The notes under the pieces: model-generated | Told to the model about the DNA's origin: nothing | What the model saw: the letters and a program-made list of their open reading frames with translations, nothing else | Databases searched by the model: none | Part shown: positions 34,488 through 41,917 of the stretch, one piece after another | How positions within the stretch are numbered: the first letter of the stretch is position 1 | Layout of the letters: the number at the start of each line of letters is the position of its first letter | NCBI GenBank assembly: GCA_015065385.1 | Contig: SVQK01000056.1 | Coordinates: 206,983 to 270,982 of the forward strand | Direction: 5' to 3' | DNA: 64,000 nucleotides | Origin: Oscillospiraceae bacterium | GTDB taxonomy: Bacteria; Bacillota; Clostridia; Oscillospirales; CAG-272 | Position numbers and translations under genes: made by a program

Positions 34488-34871
34488 TTACTTGCTCCCG
34501 GCCTCGGCCAACAGCCCGATCATCAGGTTATCGACTCTTTCCCGGTCAACCGGGCGAAGGCGTTCATAACGGCTTATCAGCACCTTCGTGCGGATGTCCT
34601 CGTTGGACGCGGAGTACGATATGGGTGGTATTTTGTCGGTGTGGAGTTTCGAGTAGTCGGTCGGATCGTCCGTCCGGCCCAGCAGATAGTCGATGGACAC
34701 GTTAAACACATCCGCGATAAGAATGAGGGTCTTGGCGTTCGGAACATAGCCGTGCTGTTTCCATTGTGTGACGTGGGCGCGTGAAATGCCAAGGGGCTTC
34801 GTGGTGCTGTCAGCTGCGGGCTTTATTCCCCGCGCTTCACACAGCGCGTTGTAACGATCAAAAAAGCTCAT
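34488..34871 (-). CDS. Phage repressor (CI-like XRE protein)
   Basis: 127 residues. HTH: LCEARGIKPAADSTTKPLGISRAHVTQWKQHGYVPNAKTL, then ADVFNVSIDYLLGRTDD, standard for Firmicute phage repressors. It is adjacent to the integrase and divergent from the early genes, the classic lysogeny-switch layout. It probably binds the dyads at 34925-34969 and 51204-51219. No LexA/CI-type peptidase domain is present, so induction would need another route. Confidence 0.85.
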   Translation of the reverse strand: MSFFDRYNALCEARGIKPAADSTTKPLGISRAHVTQWKQHGYVPNAKTLILIADVFNVSIDYLLGRTDDPTDYSKLHTDKIPPISYSASNEDIRTKVLISRYERLRPVDRERVDNLMIGLLAEAGSK

Positions 34872-34917
34872 GACAGTCTCCGGAAAAGTTTTTTAACAGG
34901 AAATTGCCGGACCCCCC

Positions 34918-34969
34918 TTGACAAGTTAAAGTTCTTATGGTAATATAAGGGCTGTAAAAGAACTTTAAC
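34918..34969 (+). promoter_or_regulatory. Early rightward promoter with two repressor-type operators
   Basis: TTGACA (34918-34923), 17 nt, TAATAT (34941-34946). Operator half-site GTTAAAGTTCTT (34925-34936) lies inside the spacer. A near-perfect dyad GTAAAAG-AA-CTTTAAC (34954-34969) lies just after the transcription start. The same dyad and the same TAA[T/C]ATAAGGGCT context recur at the VapE promoter. Confidence 0.8.
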
Positions 34970-35121
34970 TCACGCCTCTCTGGTCCCGGCTTTTGCGAGA
35001 AGCCGTCCGGAGGCGGTAAGCGGAAGGTGCGGTGAGGCAACCCCATTATACCGCTAAGGTTAAAGAAATTCAACCCTTTTTTACGAAATTTAGATTCTAC
35101 GCCCCAAGAGCGAAAGGAGGG

Positions 35122-35379
35122 ATGTGTTTGCTGCCTGATTGGATTGCCGACGTTGCGAGACGCCAGAAGCGTTCACGCATCACCGGTAAGGTCCTCGCAG
35201 ACCGATGCGGCTACTCCCCGACTTACCTGTCCATGGTTCTGTCAGGGGCAAAAGAAAGCCCTCAAGCGCGGGAGAGGATTCTCAATGCGCTTACCGATCT
35301 CGAGCTGGAGCTCGGGACCTACGAAGCGGAGGAAGCGGAAAATGGGGGTCAGGAAATCGGACGCAAGGCCGAAAATTGA
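35122..35379 (+). CDS. Small phage HTH protein (Cro-like)
   Basis: About 85 residues, LPDWIADVARRQKRSRITGKVLADRCGYSPTYLSMVLSG.KESPQARERI, a compact helix-turn-helix. AAAGGAGG is followed too closely by the ATG at 35122; a TTG at 35128 has a better 7-nt spacing and may be the true start. It is the first gene after the early promoter, opposite the repressor, so a Cro-type antagonist is likely. Confidence 0.65.
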   Translation: MCLLPDWIADVARRQKRSRITGKVLADRCGYSPTYLSMVLSGAKESPQARERILNALTDLELELGTYEAEEAENGGQEIGRKAEN

Positions 35380-35530
35380 CACAGCGCAAATAGAAGAGCT
35401 GGATTGGAATGTCTTAACGTCTGCCCTTCTAACTGCGATAGAACGGTTTTACGATGATCCGGCTAACGTTGCACGTTTTAATTCGTGGAAAAAAGAAAAT
35501 GGCACAAAAAAGGAGGCAAGCCATGATTGA
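35342..35530 (+). CDS. Small phage protein of unknown function
   Basis: 62 residues (MGVRKSDARPKID...IEELDWNVLTSALLTAIERFYDDPANVARFNSWK), acidic and helical. It overlaps both the HTH gene before it and the next gene (8 nt), which suggests translational coupling. I do not recognise the family beyond its regular presence in this position of related prophages. Confidence 0.6.
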   Translation: MGVRKSDARPKIDTAQIEELDWNVLTSALLTAIERFYDDPANVARFNSWKKENGTKKEASHD

Positions 35531-35936
35531 GGTCAAAGTCAGCATCACAGCCCCTGAGCTGTCCGAGGCGATAACGAGACTCGCCGCGGCGCTCGAAAAG
35601 CATGGGATTTCCACGTTGCAGGATTCCATTGCGCAAAGCGCGGAACCTGTGAAAGCTCCGGAAGCACCCGCGCCGAAGACGGAGGCAACCCCGGAACCGG
35701 TAGCACCCGCCCCGGTGACGGAAACCGCTCCTGAGAAACCGAGCGTTACCTACACCCTTGACGAGCTGGGCCGGGCCGCGGCTCCGTTGGTAGATAACGG
35801 CAGGACCGCCGAGTTGATAGCCCTGCTCGAGACATTCGGTGTGAAAACGCTCATTGATCTGAAGGCATCGGACTATCCGGCGTTCGTTGCGGGATTAGCG
35901 GATAGATTCGGCGTATCGGTTAGGGGGGCTGCGTAA
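35523..35936 (+). CDS. Phage protein with Pro/Ala linker, unknown function
   Basis: 137 residues; start at 35523 with AAGGAGG 6 nt upstream. A short N-terminal helix-rich part (about 1-40) is joined by a Pro/Ala/Glu linker (about 45-80) to a C-terminal helical domain (YTLDELGRAAAPLVDNGRTAELIALLETFGVKTLIDLKASDY). It overlaps the DUF2800 start by one base. This gene type regularly precedes DUF2800 in Clostridia phages; a recombination accessory role is only a guess. Confidence 0.6.
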   Translation: MIEVKVSITAPELSEAITRLAAALEKHGISTLQDSIAQSAEPVKAPEAPAPKTEATPEPVAPAPVTETAPEKPSVTYTLDELGRAAAPLVDNGRTAELIALLETFGVKTLIDLKASDYPAFVAGLADRFGVSVRGAA

Positions 35937-37132
35937 TGCCCCATGCGGAGCTGTGCTCCCCCTCAGCTTTTGAGCGGTGGAGCCACTGTACAGCGGCTCC
36001 CCACTTCGAGCAGAACTTCCCTGAAGAGGCACCGAGCAGGTATGCAGAGGAGGGAACCTTAGCCCATCGTATCTGCGAACTGTACGGACGGAAAAAGTTT
36101 GATTCCGGTTTCTCGGAAGCGGACTTTCAGGCCGGTATGGACGAGGCGAAAGCTAATCCGTTGTACGATCCGGAAATGTTGAGGACCGCGGAGTTCTACC
36201 TCCAGTACCTGAACGAGAAGTCGATTTCATTCCCGGCCAAACCCTATGTGGTTTTTGAAACCCAAGTAGATCTGAGCGAGTACATCCCGGGTTGCTTCGG
36301 AACGTGCGACTGCATCATGATCGGCGGCGGTCGGCTCCACATAACCGACTATAAACACGGTCAGCACATTCGGGTCTCAGCTATAGGCAACGGGCAAATG
36401 CGGCTCTACGCACTCGGTGCGCTGAGACGATACGCGGCGCTGTTCGGTGGAACGATTGAACGGGTTTCTACCGCAATCGTGCAACCGAGGATCACGGACG
36501 AAATCGTCGAAGACGATATGAGCGTAGATGAACTGCTCGGGTGGTGGGAGGAACTCAAACCGACTGCGCAGGAAGCCTACAACGGCCCGGGAACGTTCGT
36601 CCCCGGTAGTCACTGCCAGTTCTGCCGAGGGAAGAACATGTGCCGGGCACGCGCCGAGGGGGTTCTCAAAATTGAGGACTACAGGCAGAGGCCGGTAACA
36701 CCTCCGAACAAGCTCCCGTCACTGACCTACGACGAGATCGCCGACATTCTCAGCCGGGGAGACGGTTTGATCGAGTGGTACAACGGTATAAAAGCCCATG
36801 CCACTCAGCTTCTGTTACAAGGGGAGGAGATCCCCGGCTGGAAGGTCGTCGAAGGGAAGTTAGGAAACCGCTCCTTTACAAACGCGGATAAGGCGTTCGA
36901 GGTTCTCGCCGAACAAGGCGTGGAATCCGAAATGCTTTATAAGCGCGAACCGAAATCACTGGCCGAGATCGAGAAGATGGTCGGTAAGAAGAAGTTCGCA
37001 GAAATCGCGGGGCCATTCATAACCCGCGCTCCCGGAAAGCCCACGCTGGTAACAGCGGACGATCCGCGAGACAGAATCACGTCTACAGCCGCGGATGATT
37101 TCGCGGATATAGAAATACAGGAAGCATCCTGA
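35936..37132 (+). CDS. DUF2800 protein, Cas4/RecB-like PD-(D/E)XK nuclease
   Basis: 398 residues. N-terminal HAELCSPSAFERWSHCTAAPHFEQNFPE and EEGTLAHRICEL match DUF2800. The nuclease core is visible at GTCDCIMIGGGRLHITDYKHGQ (D..DxK), and CQFCRGKNMC may bind a metal or Fe-S cluster. Such proteins act as phage DNA exonucleases in recombination and replication, typically beside a DUF2815 single-strand binding protein, as here. Confidence 0.85.
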   Translation: MPHAELCSPSAFERWSHCTAAPHFEQNFPEEAPSRYAEEGTLAHRICELYGRKKFDSGFSEADFQAGMDEAKANPLYDPEMLRTAEFYLQYLNEKSISFPAKPYVVFETQVDLSEYIPGCFGTCDCIMIGGGRLHITDYKHGQHIRVSAIGNGQMRLYALGALRRYAALFGGTIERVSTAIVQPRITDEIVEDDMSVDELLGWWEELKPTAQEAYNGPGTFVPGSHCQFCRGKNMCRARAEGVLKIEDYRQRPVTPPNKLPSLTYDEIADILSRGDGLIEWYNGIKAHATQLLLQGEEIPGWKVVEGKLGNRSFTNADKAFEVLAEQGVESEMLYKREPKSLAEIEKMVGKKKFAEIAGPFITRAPGKPTLVTADDPRDRITSTAADDFADIEIQEAS

Positions 37133-37160
37133 AATTTGCACGGTAGAAAGGAAAACGCTT

Positions 37161-37784
37161 ATGTACGCTAACGATGCACAGAAAGTCAGAACGAGCGAGG
37201 TGCGGCTCTCCTACACGCACCTCAACGAGCCCTACGCAAACCCCACCCTCGTGGATTCCAAACCGAGGTATTCCACTTCGCTCTTGATTCCCAAGTCGGA
37301 CACGGCCCTGCTTGCCGAACTTCGCGCGGCGATCAGCGCGGCGGCGGATGCGGCCACCTCCACGGTTTGGGGCGGGTACAGACTCCCCGATGACGTGCTC
37401 TACTCCCTTATTAAAGATGGAGACGGTGTAAAGCGCGACGGTAAGCCTTACGGCCCCGAAGCCAAGGGGTGCTGGGTGCTCTCCGCGGCGGCAACTCCCA
37501 GCCAGAAGCCCACGGTGGTTCATATCAGCAACGTGAAAACGCCGCTGGCCCCCGAGGACATCTATTCCGGGATGTACGCTCAGGTGATGCTCCGGTTTTA
37601 CGGCACGGCAAAGGGCGGGAACAAGGTCTGCTGCGGGCTCGGAAACGTGTGCAAGACTCGGGATGGTGAACACCTCGATAACGGCAGAACGGACGCCAGC
37701 GAGGACTTCGCTGACATCGAAGCCGCGGTTGCGACATCGGCTCCGCAGGTGAATCCTCTGACCGGTCTTCCGATGGTAGGATAA
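37161..37784 (+). CDS. DUF2815 family protein, probable single-strand DNA binding
   Basis: 207 residues: VRTSEVRLSYTHLNEPYANP, then KPRYSTSLLIPKSDTALLAELR and DIYSGMYAQVMLRFYG. DUF2815 sits between DUF2800 and DNA polymerase A in many Firmicute phages and is predicted to be an OB-fold single-strand DNA binding or annealing protein. AAAGGAAAAC lies upstream. Part of the replication module. Confidence 0.82.
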   Translation: MYANDAQKVRTSEVRLSYTHLNEPYANPTLVDSKPRYSTSLLIPKSDTALLAELRAAISAAADAATSTVWGGYRLPDDVLYSLIKDGDGVKRDGKPYGPEAKGCWVLSAAATPSQKPTVVHISNVKTPLAPEDIYSGMYAQVMLRFYGTAKGGNKVCCGLGNVCKTRDGEHLDNGRTDASEDFADIEAAVATSAPQVNPLTGLPMVG

Positions 37785-37838
37785 CAGGCAAACGGGGGTC
37801 CCACAGGCCCCCATTTGCATATACGAGAGGGGTTGGCT

Positions 37839-39830
37839 ATGCGACTATCAATCGACCTTGAAACCTACTCCAGCGTGGATCTTGGCGACGCGGGACTTTA
37901 CAAGTATGTGGAGAGTCCGGATTTTGAAATCCTTCTTCTCGCATACGCTGTAGACGACAATCCCGTTGACATCATCGATCTCGCGCAGGGTGAAGAGGTT
38001 CCCGATTGGCTGATAAAAGCGTTGCACGACCCCTCTACCATTAAGTACGCCCACAATGCGGCCTTTGAGTTCGACTGCCTCTCCAAATACTACGGGGAAA
38101 TGGTTCCCGAACAGTGGCGTTGCACGATGTTCCACGCCCTGTATTGTGGATACCCCGGAAAACTTGAAGCGGTCGGCGCGGCGGTGGGTTTCGACGAAGA
38201 CAAGAAAAAGCTGGCAACGGGTAAAGAGCTGATCCGGTACTTCTGCAAGCCGGTGAACCCGACACAGAAGAACGGGGGCCGCACACGGAACTACCCTCAC
38301 CACGATCCCGCGAAGTGGAATCTGTTCAAGGAATACTGCAAGCAGGACGTGGTGGCGGAAATGGAGATCGAAAATCGGCTCTCCATACATCCGGTTCCGG
38401 ATTTCCTGCAGAAACAGTGGGAAACCGACCTTCGGATCAACCGGCGCGGTGTAGCAGTTGACCTCGATCTTACCTCGGGCGCTCAGGCAATCGACGCCAA
38501 GATCCGCGAGAGCCTTCTGATGGAGGCCACAGAGATTTCCGGGTTGTCAAACCCAAACAGCGTGTCACAACTTGTCGGGTGGCTTAATCAAAACGGCCAA
38601 ACCGACATTACCGACCTGCGGAAGGAAACGGTCAATGACCTGCTTTCGGGGTGGAGCGGTACAGAGGAAGAGAAACGGATGCTCGAGATCCGACAGGAGC
38701 TTGGCAAGACATCCAACAAGAAGTACGACGCCATCAGCGAGTGCGTTTGCAACGATGGCCGGGTACGAGGCCTTCTCCAGTTCTACGGAGCCAACCGGAC
38801 GGGCCGATGGGCTGGCCGACTGGTTCAGGTTCAGAACCTCCCGCGGACCTACATCGGGTCGCTCGACTTGGCTCGGGATCTTGTGAAAGGGCGGAAGGGC
38901 GAGGCCCTTCGAGTGATTTACGGATCGATCCCTGATACCCTTTCTCAGCTTATCCGCACGGCTTTTGTGGCATCACCCGGAAACGTGTTGATCGATGCCG
39001 ATTTCTCGGCAATCGAAGCCCGCGTGATTTCGTGGCTCGCGGGGGAGGAGTGGCGGTTGGAGATCTTCCGGACAACCGGTAAGATCTACGAGGCTTCGGC
39101 CTCCATGATCTACCACGTCCCCGTTGAAACCATAGCGAAGGGGCAACCGAACTACCACCTCCGACAGAGAGGAAAGGTGGCGGAGCTGGCTCTTGGCTAT
39201 CAAGGTTCGGTAGGGGCCATGCGCAGAATGGACGCGGCTCACGCGCTCGATGACCTCTCAGACGACGATCTTTTGGGAATCGTGAAGGGATGGCGGCAGA
39301 GCAACAACAAGATCCAGCAGCTGTGGTACGACGCGGAGGGCGCGGCCATTCATACGGTCGAAACCGGAGAGGCTTCGATGGTGAAGTGCCTGACTTTCCG
39401 GATGGAATACGACAGAGAACACGGGGGCTCGTGCCTTAGCATTGAACTGCCGTCAAAGCGGAAGTTGTTTTACAACAACCCCACGCTTACGCGGAACCGG
39501 TGGAACAAGGCGTCGCTCCAATTCTCAGGCGTAAACCAAACGACGAAAAAATGGGAGCACGCGGAAACCTACGGTGGTAAGATCATTGAGAACTGCACTC
39601 AGGCAATCGCCCGGGATTGCTTAGCCGAGGCAATTGAGCGCCTTGAGGCCGCGGGATTCCCTATCGTGTTCCACATACACGATGAAGTCGTAATTGACAC
39701 GAGGCCCTTTGCGGACGATGAAAAAATGCTTCAGGCGGTGATTGACGTCATGAGACAACCGCCCGAATGGGCTCCCGGTCTTCCCTTAAACGGCGATGGC
39801 TGGGTGGGAACGTACTTCAAGAAGGATTAA
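37839..39830 (+). CDS. Family A DNA polymerase (phage)
   Basis: 663 residues from ATG at 37839 (GAGGGG 6 nt upstream). 3'-5' exonuclease domain: SIDLETYSSVDLG (DxE), YAHNAAFEFDCL, YCKQDVVAEMEI. Polymerase domain: RTGRWAGRLVQVQNLPR, motif A VLIDADFSAIEARVISWLAG, motif B RQRGKVAELALGYQG, motif C FHIHDEVVIDT. It replicates the phage genome. Length and lack of a 5' nuclease fit phage Pol A. The tRNA cluster begins 10 nt downstream. Confidence 0.93.
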   Translation: MRLSIDLETYSSVDLGDAGLYKYVESPDFEILLLAYAVDDNPVDIIDLAQGEEVPDWLIKALHDPSTIKYAHNAAFEFDCLSKYYGEMVPEQWRCTMFHALYCGYPGKLEAVGAAVGFDEDKKKLATGKELIRYFCKPVNPTQKNGGRTRNYPHHDPAKWNLFKEYCKQDVVAEMEIENRLSIHPVPDFLQKQWETDLRINRRGVAVDLDLTSGAQAIDAKIRESLLMEATEISGLSNPNSVSQLVGWLNQNGQTDITDLRKETVNDLLSGWSGTEEEKRMLEIRQELGKTSNKKYDAISECVCNDGRVRGLLQFYGANRTGRWAGRLVQVQNLPRTYIGSLDLARDLVKGRKGEALRVIYGSIPDTLSQLIRTAFVASPGNVLIDADFSAIEARVISWLAGEEWRLEIFRTTGKIYEASASMIYHVPVETIAKGQPNYHLRQRGKVAELALGYQGSVGAMRRMDAAHALDDLSDDDLLGIVKGWRQSNNKIQQLWYDAEGAAIHTVETGEASMVKCLTFRMEYDREHGGSCLSIELPSKRKLFYNNPTLTRNRWNKASLQFSGVNQTTKKWEHAETYGGKIIENCTQAIARDCLAEAIERLEAAGFPIVFHIHDEVVIDTRPFADDEKMLQAVIDVMRQPPEWAPGLPLNGDGWVGTYFKKD

Positions 39831-39839
39831 GCAACATGG

Positions 39840-39916
39840 GCTGGTGTAGCTCAATTTGGCAGAGCGGGCGTCTTGTAATCGTCAGGTTTTTGCGGGTTCG
39901 ATTCCCGCCGCCAGCT
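39840..39916 (+). tRNA. tRNA-Thr(TGT)
   Basis: Acceptor GCTGGTG pairs with CGCCAGC, D-arm GCTC/GAGC, anticodon loop CTTGTAA (TGT), T-arm GCGGG-TTCGATT-CCCGC. No CCA is encoded. It begins right after the polymerase gene. Confidence 0.9.
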
Positions 39917-39919
39917 TTT

Positions 39920-40009
39920 GCCGGGGTAGCATAGTGGCCGAATGCGGCGGGCCTGAACCCCGTAGAGTGCTCGACAGAGGCTCCGTGAGTTCGAATCTCA
40001 CCCCCGGCG
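39920..40009 (+). tRNA. tRNA-Ser(TGA), class II
   Basis: Acceptor GCCGGGG/CCCCGGC, D-stem GCA/TGC, anticodon stem GCGGG/CCCGT with loop CCTGAAC (TGA), long variable arm, T-arm GTGAG-TTCGAAT-CTCAC. Position 33 reads C instead of the near-universal T. Confidence 0.8.
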
Positions 40010-40147
40010 TCTTCCGGAGAAATCCGGTCGGTGCGGAGTGTCCGCGCAGCGATACCGAAATCGTGTCTTAAGCGGTGAACCGAAAATACTGTCCGGTATG
40101 ATTGGCTCGCATAGCAACCGATTAGGGCGCACAAAAATCGCTTCTAT

Positions 40148-40221
40148 TCAGCCGTAGCTTTAGTAGGTCAGAGCACCGGGCCGTTAGCCCGGAGGATGCG
40201 GTTCGATTCCGCACAGCTGGC
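40148..40221 (+). tRNA. tRNA-Asn(GTT), with irregular acceptor
   Basis: D-arm GCTT/GAGC, anticodon stem CCGGG/CCCGG with loop CCGTTAG (GTT; C at position 33), T-arm TGCGG-TTCGATT-CCGCA. The acceptor TCAGCCG with CAGCTGG contains one mismatch and a T-G end pair. Confidence 0.7.
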
Positions 40222-40310
40222 CCTCTCTGGTATGCAGGGGGACATAAACGCATACTCGGTCGTGATGCAGGGCTGTAACGCGGGAAGGCCAACCGTGTCT
40301 GCATCAACAA

Positions 40311-40383
40311 GGGACGTTACCTCAATTGGTAGAGACACCGGCTCATAACCGGTAAGTTGAAGGTTCGAGTCCTTCACGTCCCA
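40311..40383 (+). tRNA. tRNA-Met(CAT) (or Ile2 if the C is lysidinylated)
   Basis: Acceptor GGGACGT/ACGTCCC, anticodon loop CTCATAA (CAT) on an ACCGG/CCGGT stem, T-arm GAAGG-TTCGAGT-CCTTC. The cloverleaf is complete. Confidence 0.88.
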
Positions 40384-40385
40384 TC

Positions 40386-40534
40386 GGCGAAGTGGCGGAA
40401 AAGGTAACGCTGATTTCACGGTGTCAAGAGGAATGCGAATAGGGGTTCGAGTCCCCCTGTCAACGGTGTTCGACTCCCGCTGGCGCATGGTGCAACAACA
40501 TCCCCATGTGAGGTGCAAATCCTCACCTTCGCTG
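40386..40534 (+). ncRNA. tRNA-like unit A (149 nt, three T-arm motifs)
   Basis: GGCGAAG pairs with CTTCGCT at the ends. The start GTGGCGGAAAAGGTAACGC is a Leu/Ser-type D-arm and the end holds GAGG-TGCAAAT-CCTC, a T-arm with TGC in place of TTC. Between them are about 97 nt with two more T-arm-like hairpins (GGGG-TTCGAGT-CCCC and GGTG-TTCGACT-CCCG). No normal anticodon arm can be fitted. It could be a degenerate nest of tRNA genes or a structured phage RNA. Confidence 0.5.
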
Positions 40535-40539
40535 AAAAA

Positions 40540-40649
40540 TATGCGGTGGCGGAATAGGTAGACGCACATCCGGAGTTGAGCCTTTCATCGGTTAACGGTT
40601 GCTCAACTCAGAAAACCGATATGAGAGGTGCAAATCCTCTCCCGCATAA
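40540..40649 (+). ncRNA. tRNA-like unit B (110 nt, internal pseudoknot)
   Basis: Perfect 7-bp acceptor-like stem TATGCGG/CCGCATA, Leu-type D-arm GTGGCGGAATAGGTAGACGC, and T-arm GAGAGG-TGCAAAT-CCTCTC. The 57-nt insert contains GAGTTGAGC/GCTCAACTC (9 bp) interlocked with ATCGGTT/AACCGAT (7 bp), an H-type pseudoknot topology, instead of a plain anticodon arm. Not a canonical tRNA. Confidence 0.55.
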
Positions 40650-40654
40650 TCTGA

Positions 40655-40802
40655 ACTGGGGTGGCGGAATAGGTAGACGCAGAGACGGTCAGGTGACAGG
40701 GGTACGGATAAAAACGTAATCAGGTACTTCCCCTATGGGTTCGATTCCCTCCAATCCGGGCAGACGTCGGCCCATGTGAGGTGCAAATCCTCACCCCCGC
40801 CT
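40655..40802 (+). ncRNA. tRNA-like unit C (148 nt)
   Basis: The same opening (GTGGCGGAATAGGTAGACGC) and closing T-arm (GTGAGG-TGCAAAT-CCTCAC) as units A and B, with an insert of about 95 nt that includes a GGG-TTCGATT-CCC motif and an AGGGG/CCCCT hairpin. The acceptor pairing is only partial (TGGGG with CCCCG). Same family, weaker structure. Confidence 0.4.
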
Positions 40803-40825
40803 AAGTTGCAAAAATGGAGGAACAC

Positions 40826-41065
40826 ATGAATTTCAAGTGTAGTATAACAAGGCAGAAATGTCAAATCGATGATTTTGAATTTGACAATGTGTTATGCCCT
40901 TTTTATAAAAGTGGAAACTACCGGTACAAACCCACAGAAGGGAATTTCCATTACGATCCTTCCAAAGGCGAACAGAGAACGGTTTTCTGTTTTGATGATA
41001 CTTGCAGGTTTTATGGGATAAAACGGTCAGAGGAAATCAAAGGCCGAGACTGGCTGGATAAATAA
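40826..41065 (+). CDS. Small Cys-containing phage protein, unknown
   Basis: 79 residues, MNFKCSITRQKCQIDDFEFDN, with several Cys (FKCS, KCQ, LCPF, FCFDDTC) that could bind zinc. Start chosen at 40826 because GGAGG lies 5 nt upstream; the ATG at 40814 contains that ribosome site. It is flanked by tRNA genes on both sides and is more AT-rich than the replication genes. No family recognised. Confidence 0.6.
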   Translation: MNFKCSITRQKCQIDDFEFDNVLCPFYKSGNYRYKPTEGNFHYDPSKGEQRTVFCFDDTCRFYGIKRSEEIKGRDWLDK

Positions 41066-41068
41066 TAT

Positions 41069-41141
41069 CGCGCGGTAGAGCAGAGGTCAGCTCGCCAGCT
41101 TCATAAGCTGGAGGTCGCAGGTCCGAATCCTGCCCGCGCAA
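41069..41141 (+). tRNA. tRNA-Met(CAT), initiator-like
   Basis: Acceptor CGCGCGG with CCGCGCA leaves a C1-A72 mismatch, the mark of bacterial initiator tRNA. D-arm GAGC/GCTC, anticodon loop TTCATAA (CAT) on CCAGC/GCTGG, T-arm GCAGG-TCCGAAT-CCTGC. It lacks the three G-C pairs in the anticodon stem that true initiators have. Confidence 0.82.
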
Positions 41142-41456
41142 TCAAATTGATCCGGAAGCGATACAGGAGATACAGGATCGCCCATCTGGTCCGTTGCCAT
41201 CAAAAGGGATGGAGGTAAATAGTTCCGTAGTCCTTACTGCGGAGCTTCCGTACAACGGCGTTATGACCCTACCGGCACGTAAGATCGGGGAACGTACATA
41301 GAGGGTTGATAATATACGACGGCTGGTTATAGAAGGTACGGAACGACGGTCCGCCAAGGGCTTTGTGCGAAGTCCGCGCTGGTGGCAACGTGCGTAGAAG
41401 CGACTGTCGTTTTCGGGGAAGTCCTACCCGGCCCCATCTGAGAATGAGGAAAGAAA
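41142..41456. other. Non-coding spacer with small repeats
   Basis: No convincing gene or tRNA. It contains a tandem GATACAGGA repeat (near 41159-41176) and a hairpin CCGTAG/CTGCGG (near 41223-41242). It may be tRNA-cluster debris. Confidence 0.4.
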
Positions 41457-41888
41457 ATGAACACACTGAAAGTCGAAGCCCTACTTGCAAAGAAGTATGG
41501 CTATAAACGTCTTCCCGGTGATTTGTCCGAAAAGTACCGGCAGTATTTTCATGAGAACATTCCGAGTTGGCTGAAGATTGAGGGAGAAACCAGACCTCTT
41601 TATACCGTGAAGGGATCGAAAGTGTGCGATTTCTATGACAGGATCGTCATTGGAGATTACGGAGCGTTCATTGAGTTCTTTGCCGAACCGGAAGAAACGC
41701 ACTTCATTATCCAACCCGGTCAGGAATACAGGGTGAATGATCCGAGGTACAGCAACAACGTGAAGTATATCTGGATGACAGTTGATGATGGATCCGGAAT
41801 CAAGATTTACAGACAGAGAAAAACCGTAACCTATGCAGACTACCTTCCGGACCGGTATTATGTGAGTGTGCATGAAGTAACGGCTTGA
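41457..41888 (+). CDS. Phage protein of unknown function
   Basis: 143 residues (MNTLKVEALLAKKYGYKRLPGDLSEKYR...), soluble, mixed alpha/beta with an aromatic C-terminal half (YIWMTVDDGSGIKIYRQRKT). GAGGAAAGAAA precedes the ATG. It lies between the tRNA-Met gene and the GIY-YIG element. I do not recognise a family. Confidence 0.6.
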   Translation: MNTLKVEALLAKKYGYKRLPGDLSEKYRQYFHENIPSWLKIEGETRPLYTVKGSKVCDFYDRIVIGDYGAFIEFFAEPEETHFIIQPGQEYRVNDPRYSNNVKYIWMTVDDGSGIKIYRQRKTVTYADYLPDRYYVSVHEVTA

Positions 41889-41893
41889 AATTC

Positions 41894-41917
41894 GGGGGAT
41901 TAGCGTAATGGTTGGAA
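41894..41917 (+). pseudogene. 5' fragment of a tRNA gene at the left edge of the GIY-YIG gene
   Basis: GGGGGAT-TA-GCG-TAATGGTTGG has the form of a tRNA 5' half (acceptor, positions 8-9, D-arm). GGGGGAT would pair with ATCCCCT, the 3' acceptor strand of the tRNA-Gln gene 760 bp downstream, better than that gene's own 5' strand does. The GIY-YIG start codon lies inside its D-loop. Confidence 0.6.

Noticed and set aside
41142..41456. Further tRNA genes in the spacer after the initiator-like tRNA
   Set aside because: No TTC-type T-arm and no acceptor pairing; only short hairpins and a 9-bp tandem repeat.
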